Below the pieces are notes generated by a model. The model had not been told where the DNA came from. It saw only the letters and a program-made list of their open reading frames with translations, and searched no databases. Source: a virus. From it: a DNA stretch of 64,000 nt. Location of the stretch: IMG/VR virus record IMGVR_UViG_3300046665_000306, positions 56,499 through 120,498 of that record; one strand, written 5' to 3'. Position numbers and translations under genes: made by a program. Positions 30,873-39,486 of the stretch are shown piece by piece; the first letter of the stretch is position 1, and each line of letters opens with the position of its first letter.

Positions 30873-31449
30873 ATCACTATCAGTCTCGTACATCGACTTC
30901 CTTTGGGCTTTATGTGGCGTCTTTCTCCTCCTGTTCTTAATTTCTGACGTTCAGGTAGAGAAGGCGAAGGGGAATATCATTGATCCGGCCCAATTCCTAG
31001 TGGAAATGACATGGACCGATGATAGCCCCAACGATATTGACCTCTGGATGAGTAATCCTAACAACGATATTGTCTACTACCACACCAGAGAAATCGGCGG
31101 AATGACCCTAGACACAGACAATCTAGGTAGAAATAATACTTTTACTGATCCAGCTGGTAATCTGATTGTCAATCACACACGTCGCGAAGTTGCTAGTATT
31201 AGAGCAGTAATGGCAGGTACGTATACCGTCAATGTGATGCTTTTTGATAAAGTAACCAAAGGATCAGAAACGGTCAAGATCAGGGTTTTCAAGTTGAATC
31301 CTTATAAAGATATTATTGAAAAAGTGGTCGTGCTAGAAACGGTCAAGCAAGAATCCACCATATTACAGTTTGATGTTGATAAGGACGGCAATTTTATCAG
31401 TAAATCCGAAGCTGAACAGATTTCTCTCTTTGCGAGGTTGAAGGCATGA
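30862..31449 (+). CDS. MotB/ExbD-like partner with outer beta domain
   Basis: 195 residues. The single transmembrane helix is SVSYIDFLWALCGVFLLLFL; its Asp sits where MotB and ExbD carry the proton-binding Asp (Y-x-D-x-x-x-x-L). The periplasmic part has TDDSPNDIDLWMSNP, a D-x-D-L-W pattern known from beta-sandwich domains (DUF2135-like), instead of an OmpA peptidoglycan domain. Start MLTKSLSV with GGAG upstream overlaps the MotA-like gene by 11 nt, so both are coupled. Confidence 0.6.
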   Translation: MLTKSLSVSYIDFLWALCGVFLLLFLISDVQVEKAKGNIIDPAQFLVEMTWTDDSPNDIDLWMSNPNNDIVYYHTREIGGMTLDTDNLGRNNTFTDPAGNLIVNHTRREVASIRAVMAGTYTVNVMLFDKVTKGSETVKIRVFKLNPYKDIIEKVVVLETVKQESTILQFDVDKDGNFISKSEAEQISLFARLKA

Positions 31450-31913
31450 TTATCCCATCGATCATTATTCTCGGACTTCTACTTGTCACAGTTTTTGTTG
31501 GATTTAAATATAACTGGAAACTCTCACTAGCTATTTTCATTCCAATGCTTTATCTCGGTTATTGGACCGTAGCCACTCAGGTTCCAAAATACTTTGGCTA
31601 TGCCGTGCCAATCAATTTCGCTGAAATGGAAAATCAGGCCTTATTGATCAGCGGTTATGATGGCGGTAAACTTATTTACCTGCTCATCATAGAGAAAGGC
31701 ATCAAGGAACCACGCCTCGTCAGTATGCCAAATAATGACGAAAATAGGGCAATATTTAACGAACTTACCAAAAAAATCAAAAACGGGCAAGCCGCCATTA
31801 TTAAGAAAAACAATAAAAAAGGCGAAAAGGGTAAGGGCGATGGTCAATCCAGTATGGGCGATATTGAAGGTGTAGAGATGAAGGATCAAAATATCCTTCA
31901 AAAGGAGGGATAA
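31446..31913 (+). CDS. Third membrane protein of the motor-like operon
   Basis: 155 residues: two N-terminal transmembrane segments (about 3-21, 27-45), a soluble part and a strongly basic, Gly/Lys-rich tail (IIKKNNKKGEKGKGDG). ATGA overlap with the MotB-like gene. Likely an accessory of the same complex; no family known. Confidence 0.6.
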   Translation: MIIPSIIILGLLLVTVFVGFKYNWKLSLAIFIPMLYLGYWTVATQVPKYFGYAVPINFAEMENQALLISGYDGGKLIYLLIIEKGIKEPRLVSMPNNDENRAIFNELTKKIKNGQAAIIKKNNKKGEKGKGDGQSSMGDIEGVEMKDQNILQKEG

Positions 31914-31915
31914 TC

Positions 31916-32137
31916 GTGAAACCTGCATATTATTTAATTGAAAATTGCCGGTGTGAAGCCTATGTCCAAGAAATCGCGGTCTGCGTGTTCTGGCGTAGGT
32001 GGTATTGGAAGGCAAAGTTTTATTACGAGGGCGAATGCACCCCGTATGACATTTTCGACGGCACAGAATTGACGGAACAAGAGGCGGTAGAATCCTGCCT
32101 CAGTAAATATGGGGAGTTGTTTCCAAGCGATGACTAA
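31916..32137 (+). CDS. Unknown small protein (73 aa)
   Basis: GTG start after AAGGAGGG. Aromatic and Cys-bearing N-terminus (YYLIENCRCEAYVQE), acidic end. Confidence 0.6.
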   Translation: MKPAYYLIENCRCEAYVQEIAVCVFWRRWYWKAKFYYEGECTPYDIFDGTELTEQEAVESCLSKYGELFPSDD

Positions 32138-32372
32138 AGCAGTTGTAGTATATCAAGCCGGTGACGAGGCCCATAGCATTCAAGTCGCACTGAGCCGACG
32201 TGACGGCAAAACGTTCGTGAGAGAATTCAAGCGGCATACCAGATTTGGCAAGAAGTGGGACACGTGGCGCGAGACTTCTTTTCCTGAAGTCATTGCGCTA
32301 GGCTTCGAAGAATTTAAGCGTGTCGATAAAGGAGTTAAGGTTGTCTTACCAATTACCGTTGCTGTTATTTAG
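32130..32372 (+). CDS. Unknown small protein (80 aa)
   Basis: MTKAVVVYQAGDEAHSIQVA; beta-rich with a basic centre. Overlaps neighbours at both ends. Confidence 0.6.
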   Translation: MTKAVVVYQAGDEAHSIQVALSRRDGKTFVREFKRHTRFGKKWDTWRETSFPEVIALGFEEFKRVDKGVKVVLPITVAVI

Positions 32373-32625
32373 TGCTGGACTAAATTTAATTTTTATATTT
32401 GGTTTCTTTGCTTGGCGCATGGGCCAAACTCCTTTGAACAGGGCGAGACATAAAGTTCGCGGCACGGATTATGAAATTTTAGGCTTTGCCACGGTACAAA
32501 CCGCTGATGCACTTAAAGACGATGACAGAGTTTTTGTTTATCGAGATATTGACAATGACGAAATGTATGTTAGAAAAGATAGTGAATTTGCGGACGGAAG
32601 GTTTGAATTAATCGATGCCAAGTAA
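32341..32625 (+). CDS. Membrane-anchored protein (94 aa)
   Basis: TTG start preceded by AAGGAGTTAAGG; a GTG 21 nt earlier is an alternative. One transmembrane segment (LPLLLFSAGLNLIFIFGFF), then a soluble beta-type domain. Confidence 0.55.
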   Translation: MSYQLPLLLFSAGLNLIFIFGFFAWRMGQTPLNRARHKVRGTDYEILGFATVQTADALKDDDRVFVYRDIDNDEMYVRKDSEFADGRFELIDAK

Positions 32626-33109
32626 TTTAAAAACTATGATCCTTGTCAAAGCCGCTCTATCTGGTCAATACGACCAGCAGAAAGTATCTAAGTACGATCA
32701 CTGTGTCAGAGTATCTAATAATGCATTAATGCTGGTGAAGCGTTACGACATTGCGGACGAAAAACTGGCAAGTGATATTTATCAAGTCGCACTGCTCCAC
32801 GACGTACTTGAAGATAGCGATATTACGGCTTATGATCTCCATCTCTATGGATATAGCAATGCCATTATCGACGCGGTAGAGCTTTTGACTCACTATAACG
32901 AAGATGGAAGTTATTCAGACTATATCGATACGCTCTGCGCCAGCGGTAATATCACTGCTCTGATCGGCAAGCTGGCCGACAATATGGATAACACATCAAT
33001 TGGACGCAACGCAGGCCTAGATGACAGGTTCAAAAATTATTTAAACCGACGTTATGCCGGTGTGAGAGAAAAGCTGGAAGCAGCGATTGAGAAGGCTTTA
33101 AATGTCTAA
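32615..33109 (+). CDS. SpoT/MESH1-like HD hydrolase
   Basis: 164 residues. HD-domain signs in order: first His in KYDHCVRVSNNAL (29), ALLHDVLEDSDITAYDL (His 62, Asp 63, Glu 66, Asp 67) and GKLADNMDNTS (Lys 119-Asn 126). This is the set used by the RelA/SpoT hydrolase domain and by stand-alone MESH1, which remove the pyrophosphate from (p)ppGpp; some related enzymes act on NADPH or (p)ppApp. A phage copy could cancel the stringent or alarmone response. Start overlaps the previous stop. Confidence 0.75.
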   Translation: MPSNLKTMILVKAALSGQYDQQKVSKYDHCVRVSNNALMLVKRYDIADEKLASDIYQVALLHDVLEDSDITAYDLHLYGYSNAIIDAVELLTHYNEDGSYSDYIDTLCASGNITALIGKLADNMDNTSIGRNAGLDDRFKNYLNRRYAGVREKLEAAIEKALNV

Positions 33110-33509
33110 TTCTAATACAGTTTTTGATAATCTAAAAATCATTTATAATAATTTTGTTGTGAAAGCCGCCGAGATTGGAGCTTATGCCAGCAGCTGGACC
33201 CCGGAATTTTCTGTAAGTTGTTTGACTGAAATTTTCGACAATAAGCATAAGTGGAAGCCTAATGAAAAGTGGTTCGATGTGGAATTCAGTCAGAAGGACT
33301 TTCAGGGCCTCACCCCGGATCAGCTTATCAGTGTAGGCTTCAGGAAGTGGGACAACGATTTCTCATTTCTAGTCCCTCTGTATCTCCTGAATTATCTAAA
33401 AATTGATGAGACTTATAAGTGCATCTCAGGAGATGCTGTCATGGTCAAAGATTTTGATAATGATAATCGGTATGGCTGTTTGGCCTATTATTTTAATCTA
33501 GTTAATTAA
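33102..33509 (+). CDS. Unknown protein (135 aa)
   Basis: Soluble; MSNSNTVFDNLKIIYNNFV, Trp/Phe-rich middle. ATG in 8-nt overlap with the HD gene. No family. Confidence 0.65.
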   Translation: MSNSNTVFDNLKIIYNNFVVKAAEIGAYASSWTPEFSVSCLTEIFDNKHKWKPNEKWFDVEFSQKDFQGLTPDQLISVGFRKWDNDFSFLVPLYLLNYLKIDETYKCISGDAVMVKDFDNDNRYGCLAYYFNLVN

Positions 33510-33520
33510 TAAGGAAAATT

Positions 33521-33736
33521 ATGTCTAATAATGTTAGTTCTTCTTCCGCAAGCGGCGGTATCGGATTCTTCGGCGGCTTGACGCTGTTATTCATTGCCCT
33601 GAAACTAACCGGATTCATTGCATGGTCGTGGTTTTGGGTTCTATCTCCAATTATTTTTGCCTTTGGCATTTTTCTTTTGGCTGTAGGTCTTTTCATTTGG
33701 TTAGCGCTTAAAGAAGCTGGTGTGAAAAGACGATGA
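33521..33736 (+). CDS. Two-span membrane protein of Fragile-X-F type
   Basis: GGIGFFGGLTLLFIALKLTGF then AWSWFWVLSPIIFAFG: this conserved pair of segments is found in many phage and proteobacterial proteins named 'transmembrane Fragile-X-F'. Function unknown. AAGGAAA upstream. Confidence 0.7.
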   Translation: MSNNVSSSSASGGIGFFGGLTLLFIALKLTGFIAWSWFWVLSPIIFAFGIFLLAVGLFIWLALKEAGVKRR

Positions 33737-33972
33737 CTCTATTTGATTATTATTTGCTTTGGGCCGGAACAGGGCTTTTGGGCTGTGTCATAGGATTCTA
33801 TATAGATTATTATCTAGGGAATGACTCTAGATTAAAGGATTTGCTAGGATTTATCACTCTTGCTCTAACTATCGGACCTTTTGTTGCCGTAATGGCTATA
33901 TCGTATTTTTGCTCAGAATTTAAAATTTTTGACAAAGTCGTTATTAAGGGAAGGAATAAGAATGAGGATTGA
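33733..33972 (+). CDS. Small membrane protein (79 aa)
   Basis: Two hydrophobic segments (about 7-25 and 38-60) joined by a polar loop, basic tail. ATGA overlap with the preceding membrane protein gene. Confidence 0.65.
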   Translation: MTLFDYYLLWAGTGLLGCVIGFYIDYYLGNDSRLKDLLGFITLALTIGPFVAVMAISYFCSEFKIFDKVVIKGRNKNED

Positions 33973-34303
33973 GAACAACCATAAAGAACTGCGAGCGGCG
34001 TGGGTCGCTGCGCTGCGATCCGGCGAATATAAGCAGGGAGTGAACAATCTTCGCACCCCTGACGGGGAATACTGCTGCCTCGGCGTGGCAGGCAAAATCA
34101 TTGGACTAAGTGATGATTTGCTAGGAGATTGGACCGAGGATGAATATCCTTATGACACGATTCAACAGGCATTTGGTCTATCAGATTGTTTGGGAGCGTA
34201 TGCAGAAGGCCAACTTTATTCACACAACGACCACGACGGCTTGACTTTCTCCCAAATCGCAGATATAATCGACGCCGAACCAGAAGGTTTGTTCATCGAT
34301 TAA
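33962..34303 (+). CDS. CCLG-motif protein (113 aa)
   Basis: MRIENNHKELRAAWVAALRS then TPDGEYCCLGVAGKI: paralogue of the gene at 28632-29105. Common in phages, no known role. GGAA upstream of the ATG, which overlaps the previous stop. Confidence 0.65.
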   Translation: MRIENNHKELRAAWVAALRSGEYKQGVNNLRTPDGEYCCLGVAGKIIGLSDDLLGDWTEDEYPYDTIQQAFGLSDCLGAYAEGQLYSHNDHDGLTFSQIADIIDAEPEGLFID

Positions 34304-34355
34304 CCTTCTTCCAATTCATTGGAGGAAGGTGTCATACCATAAGGAGAACCATGTC

Positions 34356-34577
34356 ATGCTTATCACAGTCCTCGTGCTCAGCGCCAATATCGTTTTCGTC
34401 CAGAACGGCGAAATCAAAGTCGGAACCGTGGTAAAGAAATCCGGTTCTGTAACTTATGTAAGAGACTGTGAAAATGAGTCTCAAATTTATCGCGTCCCGG
34501 TACAGCGTGGCGAAGTCGTTGGGGCGTATCGCGGCACGTGTGCCGACTTCAGAGAATTGAAAAGGGAACTTAGGTGA
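34356..34577 (+). CDS. Unknown protein, possibly exported (73 aa)
   Basis: N-terminus MLITVLVLSANIVFVQNG could be a weak signal peptide. Two Cys, beta-rich. AAGGAG lies 9 nt before ATG. Confidence 0.55.
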   Translation: MLITVLVLSANIVFVQNGEIKVGTVVKKSGSVTYVRDCENESQIYRVPVQRGEVVGAYRGTCADFRELKRELR

Positions 34578-34795
34578 CGGTGGATTTTTGGAGCCTTTTT
34601 GGCTGGTGGTTTTTTGTTGGAATTTGTGAGTATTTAGGTCTGACCCTTTATGCTTTTGTTATGTTTGCCGTCTCTGAGCGTTATTTTGGACTAGGCGGCG
34701 CAATTGTTGTTGGTTACACCGTTTGGTGTTCGATTTTCATTCTGCCAATTGCTTGGCTATGTTATGGGTTTTATTTAATTGGTACACAATTTTAG
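34574..34795 (+). CDS. Small membrane protein (73 aa)
   Basis: GTG start in GTGA overlap. Aromatic-rich, two transmembrane segments (about 9-34 and 45-68). Confidence 0.6.
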   Translation: MTVDFWSLFGWWFFVGICEYLGLTLYAFVMFAVSERYFGLGGAIVVGYTVWCSIFILPIAWLCYGFYLIGTQF

Positions 34796-34958
34796 ATTAA
34801 GGCTCCGATATTGGGTAAGCCGTTGGGCCTATCCATATTATGATTGCGAGAATTGTATCGGCATGATAGAACATGGATGTTACTGTTCGTATTACGACGC
34901 CTACAGTCCCGGCTCAGGTGATATTCCTTGGTGGGTCAAAATTTTAAGAAAGATTTAG
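34779..34958 (+). CDS. Cys-rich small protein (59 aa)
   Basis: Read from TTG overlapping the previous gene's end. Contains YYDCENCIGMIEHGCYCSYY: C-x-x-C and C-x-C could form one zinc site. Ends in a basic helix. The gap it fills is otherwise empty. Confidence 0.5.
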   Translation: MVHNFRLRLRYWVSRWAYPYYDCENCIGMIEHGCYCSYYDAYSPGSGDIPWWVKILRKI

Positions 34959-34961
34959 TTT

Positions 34962-35189
34962 ATGAAAATTGTTTTAGTAAGTGGTGATGATTGGGAAGGT
35001 CTGTATATAAACGACTGTCTTGTAACCGAAGGTCATAAAGTCACTGTGAGAGAAGTTGTTGAGGCTATTTCTGAACGCTTGGTCCGTCTCGACATTACGT
35101 ATGAATGGCAAGAAGTTGATTATGAATGGCTTCATGACCGAGGTGACTTGCCACAAGAACTTAAGAAGGTTAAATTAAATGCTCGATAA
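34962..35189 (+). CDS. Unknown protein (75 aa)
   Basis: MKIVLVSGDDWEGLYINDCL, alpha/beta, acidic. Starts three bases after the Cys-rich gene. Confidence 0.65.
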   Translation: MKIVLVSGDDWEGLYINDCLVTEGHKVTVREVVEAISERLVRLDITYEWQEVDYEWLHDRGDLPQELKKVKLNAR

Positions 35190-35553
35190 TCCATTTGAAT
35201 TTCTGACCCCGGCATGGCATGAGAGAGCCAATGAGATTCGTGAAGCGCGGGCCGTGGCTGATGCGGCTCGTGTCGAAAAGTTGAGGGAAGAAGGTATTTC
35301 TGGTGTCCTCGTTAACGCATTTTTCAACGATAATAAGCATGATCCAAGATATCCAAATATCGTTGGCCGCATCGATATTGATGCTAAGGGCCGATTTAAT
35401 TTTTGGGACTTGGTTTATACCAGTCGTCTCAAAAAGATTTATGCTGAGAATGGCAGAACTTTTGCCAAGACACATTATTCACTTTATGAATTAATTGGTT
35501 TCGATCCAGAATCTATTCCAGAGGATTTCCGTTTTGCCTTCCAAGACCTTTGA
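35179..35553 (+). CDS. Unknown protein (124 aa)
   Basis: Long N-terminal helix (NEIREARAVADAARVEKLRE), then alpha/beta. 11-nt overlap with the previous gene. Confidence 0.65.
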   Translation: MLDNPFEFLTPAWHERANEIREARAVADAARVEKLREEGISGVLVNAFFNDNKHDPRYPNIVGRIDIDAKGRFNFWDLVYTSRLKKIYAENGRTFAKTHYSLYELIGFDPESIPEDFRFAFQDL

Positions 35554-35818
35554 TAAAGAAGAACTTAAACTAGTTATTTGGGGAGATTCAGAATCTCTAG
35601 AACTGATTGAAGATGATATTACTGATACGGGTCGCTGGACCGTGCATCACAAAATGATTTTCAAAGACGTTGAGACTGGAAAATTTTACTTGACAAATTA
35701 TTCAGTTGGTGCTACAGAACAACAGGATGAGTATCCGTTCGAATACGAACCAGACGAAATTTCATGTGCAGAAGTTAAGCCGGTAGAAAAAATTGTAATT
35801 AAATACGTAAAGGTTTGA
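35534..35818 (+). CDS. Unknown acidic protein (94 aa)
   Basis: TTG start with AGAGGA upstream; the frame is open further 5' inside the neighbour. Acidic beta-type protein (DSESLELIEDDITDTG). Confidence 0.55.
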   Translation: MPSKTFDKEELKLVIWGDSESLELIEDDITDTGRWTVHHKMIFKDVETGKFYLTNYSVGATEQQDEYPFEYEPDEISCAEVKPVEKIVIKYVKV

Positions 35819-35819
35819 A

Positions 35820-35963
35820 ATGTCTAAAATTAATGAAACGCGTACCGAAAAGATGAAGAAGAAGAGCACGGAAGAGCTTAAGGCAATTATCCAAAGCGGC
35901 AGTCTCAGCAGGGCTGCGGCAGAATATGAAATGCAACGCAGAATGAAGGGTGGCGGGAAGTAA
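35820..35963 (+). CDS. Unknown small basic protein (47 aa)
   Basis: MSKINETRTEKMKKKSTEEL; helical and Lys/Arg-rich, ending KGGGK. Starts one base after the previous stop. Confidence 0.6.
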   Translation: MSKINETRTEKMKKKSTEELKAIIQSGSLSRAAAEYEMQRRMKGGGK

Positions 35964-36008
35964 GAAGCTTCCCCTCCTTGTTACAACAACTCTTGAAAAG
36001 GAACTAAA

Positions 36009-36158
36009 ATGTTTGCACTTATTATCGATCTCGCATTCCTCGCCCTCGTTGGATATGCCGGTTATACCGCATATACCACTTACGTAGAGCGCGGTAATTC
36101 CATCTCTCCTCTCGATGAATACTTTGCCGCCTTCACAAAGAAGCTGTTTCGTAAGTAA
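36009..36158 (+). CDS. Small membrane-anchored protein (49 aa)
   Basis: MFALIIDLAFLALVGYAGYT is one transmembrane segment, followed by a polar, basic tail. AAGGAA upstream. Last gene before a terminator. Confidence 0.6.
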   Translation: MFALIIDLAFLALVGYAGYTAYTTYVERGNSISPLDEYFAAFTKKLFRK

Positions 36159-36185
36159 TCAACTAATTGATAATGCTTAATAAAG

Positions 36186-36216
36186 GCCCTGTCAAGACAT
36201 TGTCAGGGCTTTTTAT
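36186..36216 (+). terminator. Intrinsic terminator
   Basis: GCCCTG ... CAGGGC with inner CA/TG pairing, then TTTTTATTTTTT. Confidence 0.75.
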
Positions 36217-36241
36217 TTTTTAAAAATGGATCATTAAAGCA

Positions 36242-36272
36242 TTGACTTTTTTGATTTTTTGTGCCATATAAC
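36242..36272 (+). promoter_or_regulatory. Promoter of the primase-helicase gene
   Basis: TTGACT (36242-36247) and TATAAC (36267-36272), 19-bp spacer, longer than ideal. Directly behind the terminator at 36186. Confidence 0.5.
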
Positions 36273-36296
36273 AAGCATGTGAAAAAAGGCATAATG

Positions 36297-39200
36297 ATGA
36301 AGATTACTGAAAACGAGCTTGAAAGGCTTGTTGCTGGTTTATTTGGTGACGGTCTTACTCAAGGCAATATTGAATTTTTTAATGAAGAAGACAAAGTTTT
36401 AAAGACTCGTGACATAGACGAAGTCATCGCTTTCGATCCTACCCACTTCAGCTTGGAAACAACGGCTCAGGAATTGGTAGGTTTCGCCCTACCTGAAGAT
36501 GAAGTCCCGGCTCACTATCCCGCACCAAGTGCGACAGGTGGCGGTTTGAAGCTGTGGTTCTACGAAACCGCGATTGATAGTGATCTCCTGCCCCAAAACG
36601 GCGAGCCCATCGTTGAAATTCCGCTGATCCAATATACCTTCAATGAAGATAATTTTTACGAAACGTTTGACTTCGATGAAGTAAGCGAATCGTCTGAATT
36701 GTTATCGAAAATCGACCGAAAGACAAAAATTACTTTCGCCATGGCTCCAACCGCAGCTGCTAAAAAGGGTGGCTGGAAGAATGTCGAAGGCACTTTTGGC
36801 GATGTTATTGAAATGCTTACCCTTCACCAAGAGGGTAAGAAGGATGGGGCGTGCTTTGTTCAGGGCGAACTAGCTGGTGGGGATCGTGCCGCTAAGGCCA
36901 TGGTCAAAAATTATCTAATCGGCTTCGATCTGGATACGGGTGAGACGGCGGAAGAAATTGATACCCGCCTCGCTGAAACAGGTCTGGCCTATGTCAGATA
37001 TACCACTCATTCTCATATGAAGGATGAGTCTGAAGTCAAACGCGATTCCTTTTTCAGGTGGAGCGAGCGCGATCCTACAAAAAATATCGACATTAATCTC
37101 CTCAGAAAATATCTAATTTCTAAGAAGGGTTTCATCCCGCGTGTCGTGGAAAAACTTGAAATCATCGAAGACGCTAAAGTCTCCGAAGAAGGTACGCTCA
37201 CGATTGTCAAGCATCACCAGATGCCGAAGCACAGAATCATTTTCTTCCTATCCGAGCCTTTCGTGTTTCAGGGCAAAGCAAATCAAATGGAAGAGATTAA
37301 GGCGTGGAAAGAGCATTACCACGGCCTAGGGATTGATCTAGGCTTCGTCTACGACCACACTTGTATCGATCCGGCCCGTTTGTTCTTCATGCCGCGCCAC
37401 GCCAAGGATGGGCCGTATGAGACACGTTTCGTAGACGGTGATTATGTCGATCTCCGCTCCTATGACCGTGTCGAGATGAAACGTAGTGATAAGGCCGAGC
37501 CAGCAAATGCGTTTCAAGACGCTGGTAAATCTCTTGGTGCCACGAGTGAGGGCTTGTTTGTCAATGGTTACAACCTGAAGCGTTGGATCATGACAAGGGA
37601 TTGCGAAATTGTCGATCTGATCGAAGAATTTTATCCAGATGCGATTAAGACACCTCGCACCAATGGTCCCGGCTTTCACATCGAATGCCCGTATGAAGAT
37701 GAGCATACCAAAGCTGGTGGTTTAGGCACATATGCCATCAATGCTTCAGACGGTGATCGCGGCTTTCATATCCATTGCACTCATAACAGCTGTCAGGGCA
37801 GAAATAAACTAGAATACGTTCAGCGCATGGCAGAGCTTGAATGGTTCACGATAGATGATCTTCAGGACGAGCGCTTTTGCCCCAGCCTTTTGAGAGAAGA
37901 AGTTGAGGAAAGAGAAAGTTCTGAACCGCAAGAAGAATTTAACATTGCTGAACTGATCGACTCACTTTCACAAGCGAGTAAAAAAGATGACGTGATCGAC
38001 GCGGTTAGGAAGATTGGCAGGGTCGAAGATTTGGACGAAGATGACTTCGACGTTTATCTGTCTAAAATCAGCAGAAAAACTAAAGTCCCTAAGAAAATTC
38101 TGAAGAAGCACTTACCAACTAAGTTCGAAAAAACTGAGGATGAAAAAAATAAAAAACTTGACGAATTGGATAAAAGGCTTCATAAGTACAACGAACGTTA
38201 TGCAATGGTTGACACTGGATCAAAAGTAGTTATTATGGATTCACATAAGAAAGACATGACGTTTACCGGTCGAGATGACTGGAAAGCACTTAAAGCGAAT
38301 GAGAAAATTTTGGTACATGAAGGAACAGGCGAACCTCGCCTAGAACCGATTTCGAAGATTTGGTTGGAATGGGAGCAGAGACGCACCTATGAAGGCGTGA
38401 CTTTCGATCCACGCCCTAATCCAGACCCGTCTAAGTTCAATCTTTTCAATGGGTTTCAAACCGTGTCCCGCAAAGGTAATTGGGATAAGTTAAAAAATCA
38501 CATTTTCGAAGTGATTTGCCACAACAACGAAGAGCATTATCTTTGGGTCATGACATGGCTTGCTCATATCGTGCAACGCCCTTGGGAAAAGAAGGGCTCA
38601 GCTATCGTGGTTCGCGGCCTTAAAGGCGTGGGTAAATCTCTCGTCTTCACAATCTTTCAAGATATGATGGGCAAGTACGGTATGAGTTCGGCTAATGCGT
38701 CCCACATTACGGGACAATTTAACTGGCACTTCAGAGACAAACTGTTTATGATCGCTGAAGAAGGCTTGTTCGCCGGTAATTCCAGAGAAGATTCGATCCT
38801 GAAAGAACTGATCACAGGTTCTTCCCTCCTCATGGAGCCAAAAGGTATCGATGCGTTCCAGATGGAAAACTTCCTTCGTATCGTGATCATTTCGAACGAA
38901 GAATGGGTTGTCAACGCCTCATCCGATGAGCGCCGCTATTTCGTCACTGAAGCCTCAAATAAATATAAAGATAACATCCTGTACTTCAAGGCCATCATTG
39001 AACAAATGGAAAATGGCGGCAAGGAAGCGATGATGTACGACTTGCTGCATTTCGAGCCTCAGACCGAAGCGGGTTGGGACATTCTGCGTCAGCCGCCTAA
39101 GACTGACGCGCTGAGCCAGCAAGTAACACAATCCACACCGCCTTGGGAAAAGTTCTTCATCACGTTTGTTGAAAACATGGGCGTAGAAGAAGCCTCGGAC

Positions 39201-39485
39201 GATCTGGAAAAAATCGAACTTGAATTTGGTGTTGATAATTGGGTCGATCCTAAGTTCTTGAGGCAGTATTACTACAACAGCTTGAAGACCGGTAATTCTC
39301 GATACAAGGCCGATCCAAAGACTTTCCAAAAACTTGCTGAGCATTACTTGGATGCAAAAATGGTTCGAAGAAAGAAAAGAGCCAACGAAGTTTGGATGAA
39401 ACTACCACCACTAGAGACTATCATAGATCATATCCAAAATAACCTAAAAATTAAACTTGACATGCTCAACATTACGGAAGAATAA
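36297..39485 (+). CDS. Primase-helicase (AEP-like primase plus SF3 helicase)
   Basis: About 1062 residues. N-terminal part (about 150-380): IGFDLDTG with the catalytic Asp pair, RIIFFLSEPF, and YDHTCIDPARLFFMPRHA, as in archaeo-eukaryotic-type primases. A Cys/His block (GFHIECPYEDEH ... FHIHCTHNSCQG, near 460-510) could hold zinc. C-terminal part (about 730-960): helicase Walker A VRGLKGVGKSLVF, Walker B-like KLFMIAEEG, and RIVIISNEE sensor, as in DUF5906/D5-type SF3 helicases. Replication initiation and unwinding. AAAGG before the ATG; an upstream GTG at 36261 falls in the promoter. It is the largest gene in the window. Confidence 0.8.
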   Translation: MKITENELERLVAGLFGDGLTQGNIEFFNEEDKVLKTRDIDEVIAFDPTHFSLETTAQELVGFALPEDEVPAHYPAPSATGGGLKLWFYETAIDSDLLPQNGEPIVEIPLIQYTFNEDNFYETFDFDEVSESSELLSKIDRKTKITFAMAPTAAAKKGGWKNVEGTFGDVIEMLTLHQEGKKDGACFVQGELAGGDRAAKAMVKNYLIGFDLDTGETAEEIDTRLAETGLAYVRYTTHSHMKDESEVKRDSFFRWSERDPTKNIDINLLRKYLISKKGFIPRVVEKLEIIEDAKVSEEGTLTIVKHHQMPKHRIIFFLSEPFVFQGKANQMEEIKAWKEHYHGLGIDLGFVYDHTCIDPARLFFMPRHAKDGPYETRFVDGDYVDLRSYDRVEMKRSDKAEPANAFQDAGKSLGATSEGLFVNGYNLKRWIMTRDCEIVDLIEEFYPDAIKTPRTNGPGFHIECPYEDEHTKAGGLGTYAINASDGDRGFHIHCTHNSCQGRNKLEYVQRMAELEWFTIDDLQDERFCPSLLREEVEERESSEPQEEFNIAELIDSLSQASKKDDVIDAVRKIGRVEDLDEDDFDVYLSKISRKTKVPKKILKKHLPTKFEKTEDEKNKKLDELDKRLHKYNERYAMVDTGSKVVIMDSHKKDMTFTGRDDWKALKANEKILVHEGTGEPRLEPISKIWLEWEQRRTYEGVTFDPRPNPDPSKFNLFNGFQTVSRKGNWDKLKNHIFEVICHNNEEHYLWVMTWLAHIVQRPWEKKGSAIVVRGLKGVGKSLVFTIFQDMMGKYGMSSANASHITGQFNWHFRDKLFMIAEEGLFAGNSREDSILKELITGSSLLMEPKGIDAFQMENFLRIVIISNEEWVVNASSDERRYFVTEASNKYKDNILYFKAIIEQMENGGKEAMMYDLLHFEPQTEAGWDILRQPPKTDALSQQVTQSTPPWEKFFITFVENMGVEEASDDLEKIELEFGVDNWVDPKFLRQYYYNSLKTGNSRYKADPKTFQKLAEHYLDAKMVRRKKRANEVWMKLPPLETIIDHIQNNLKIKLDMLNITEE

Positions 39486-39486
39486 A

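Noticed and set aside
30462-31449. Complete Zorya defence system
   Set aside because: Only MotA/MotB-like parts are present; no ZorC, ZorD helicase or ZorE nuclease next to them and the outer domain differs.
36261-36296. N-terminal extension of the primase-helicase from GTG
   Set aside because: The GTG lies in the -10 region; AAAGG before the ATG at 36297 is the better start.
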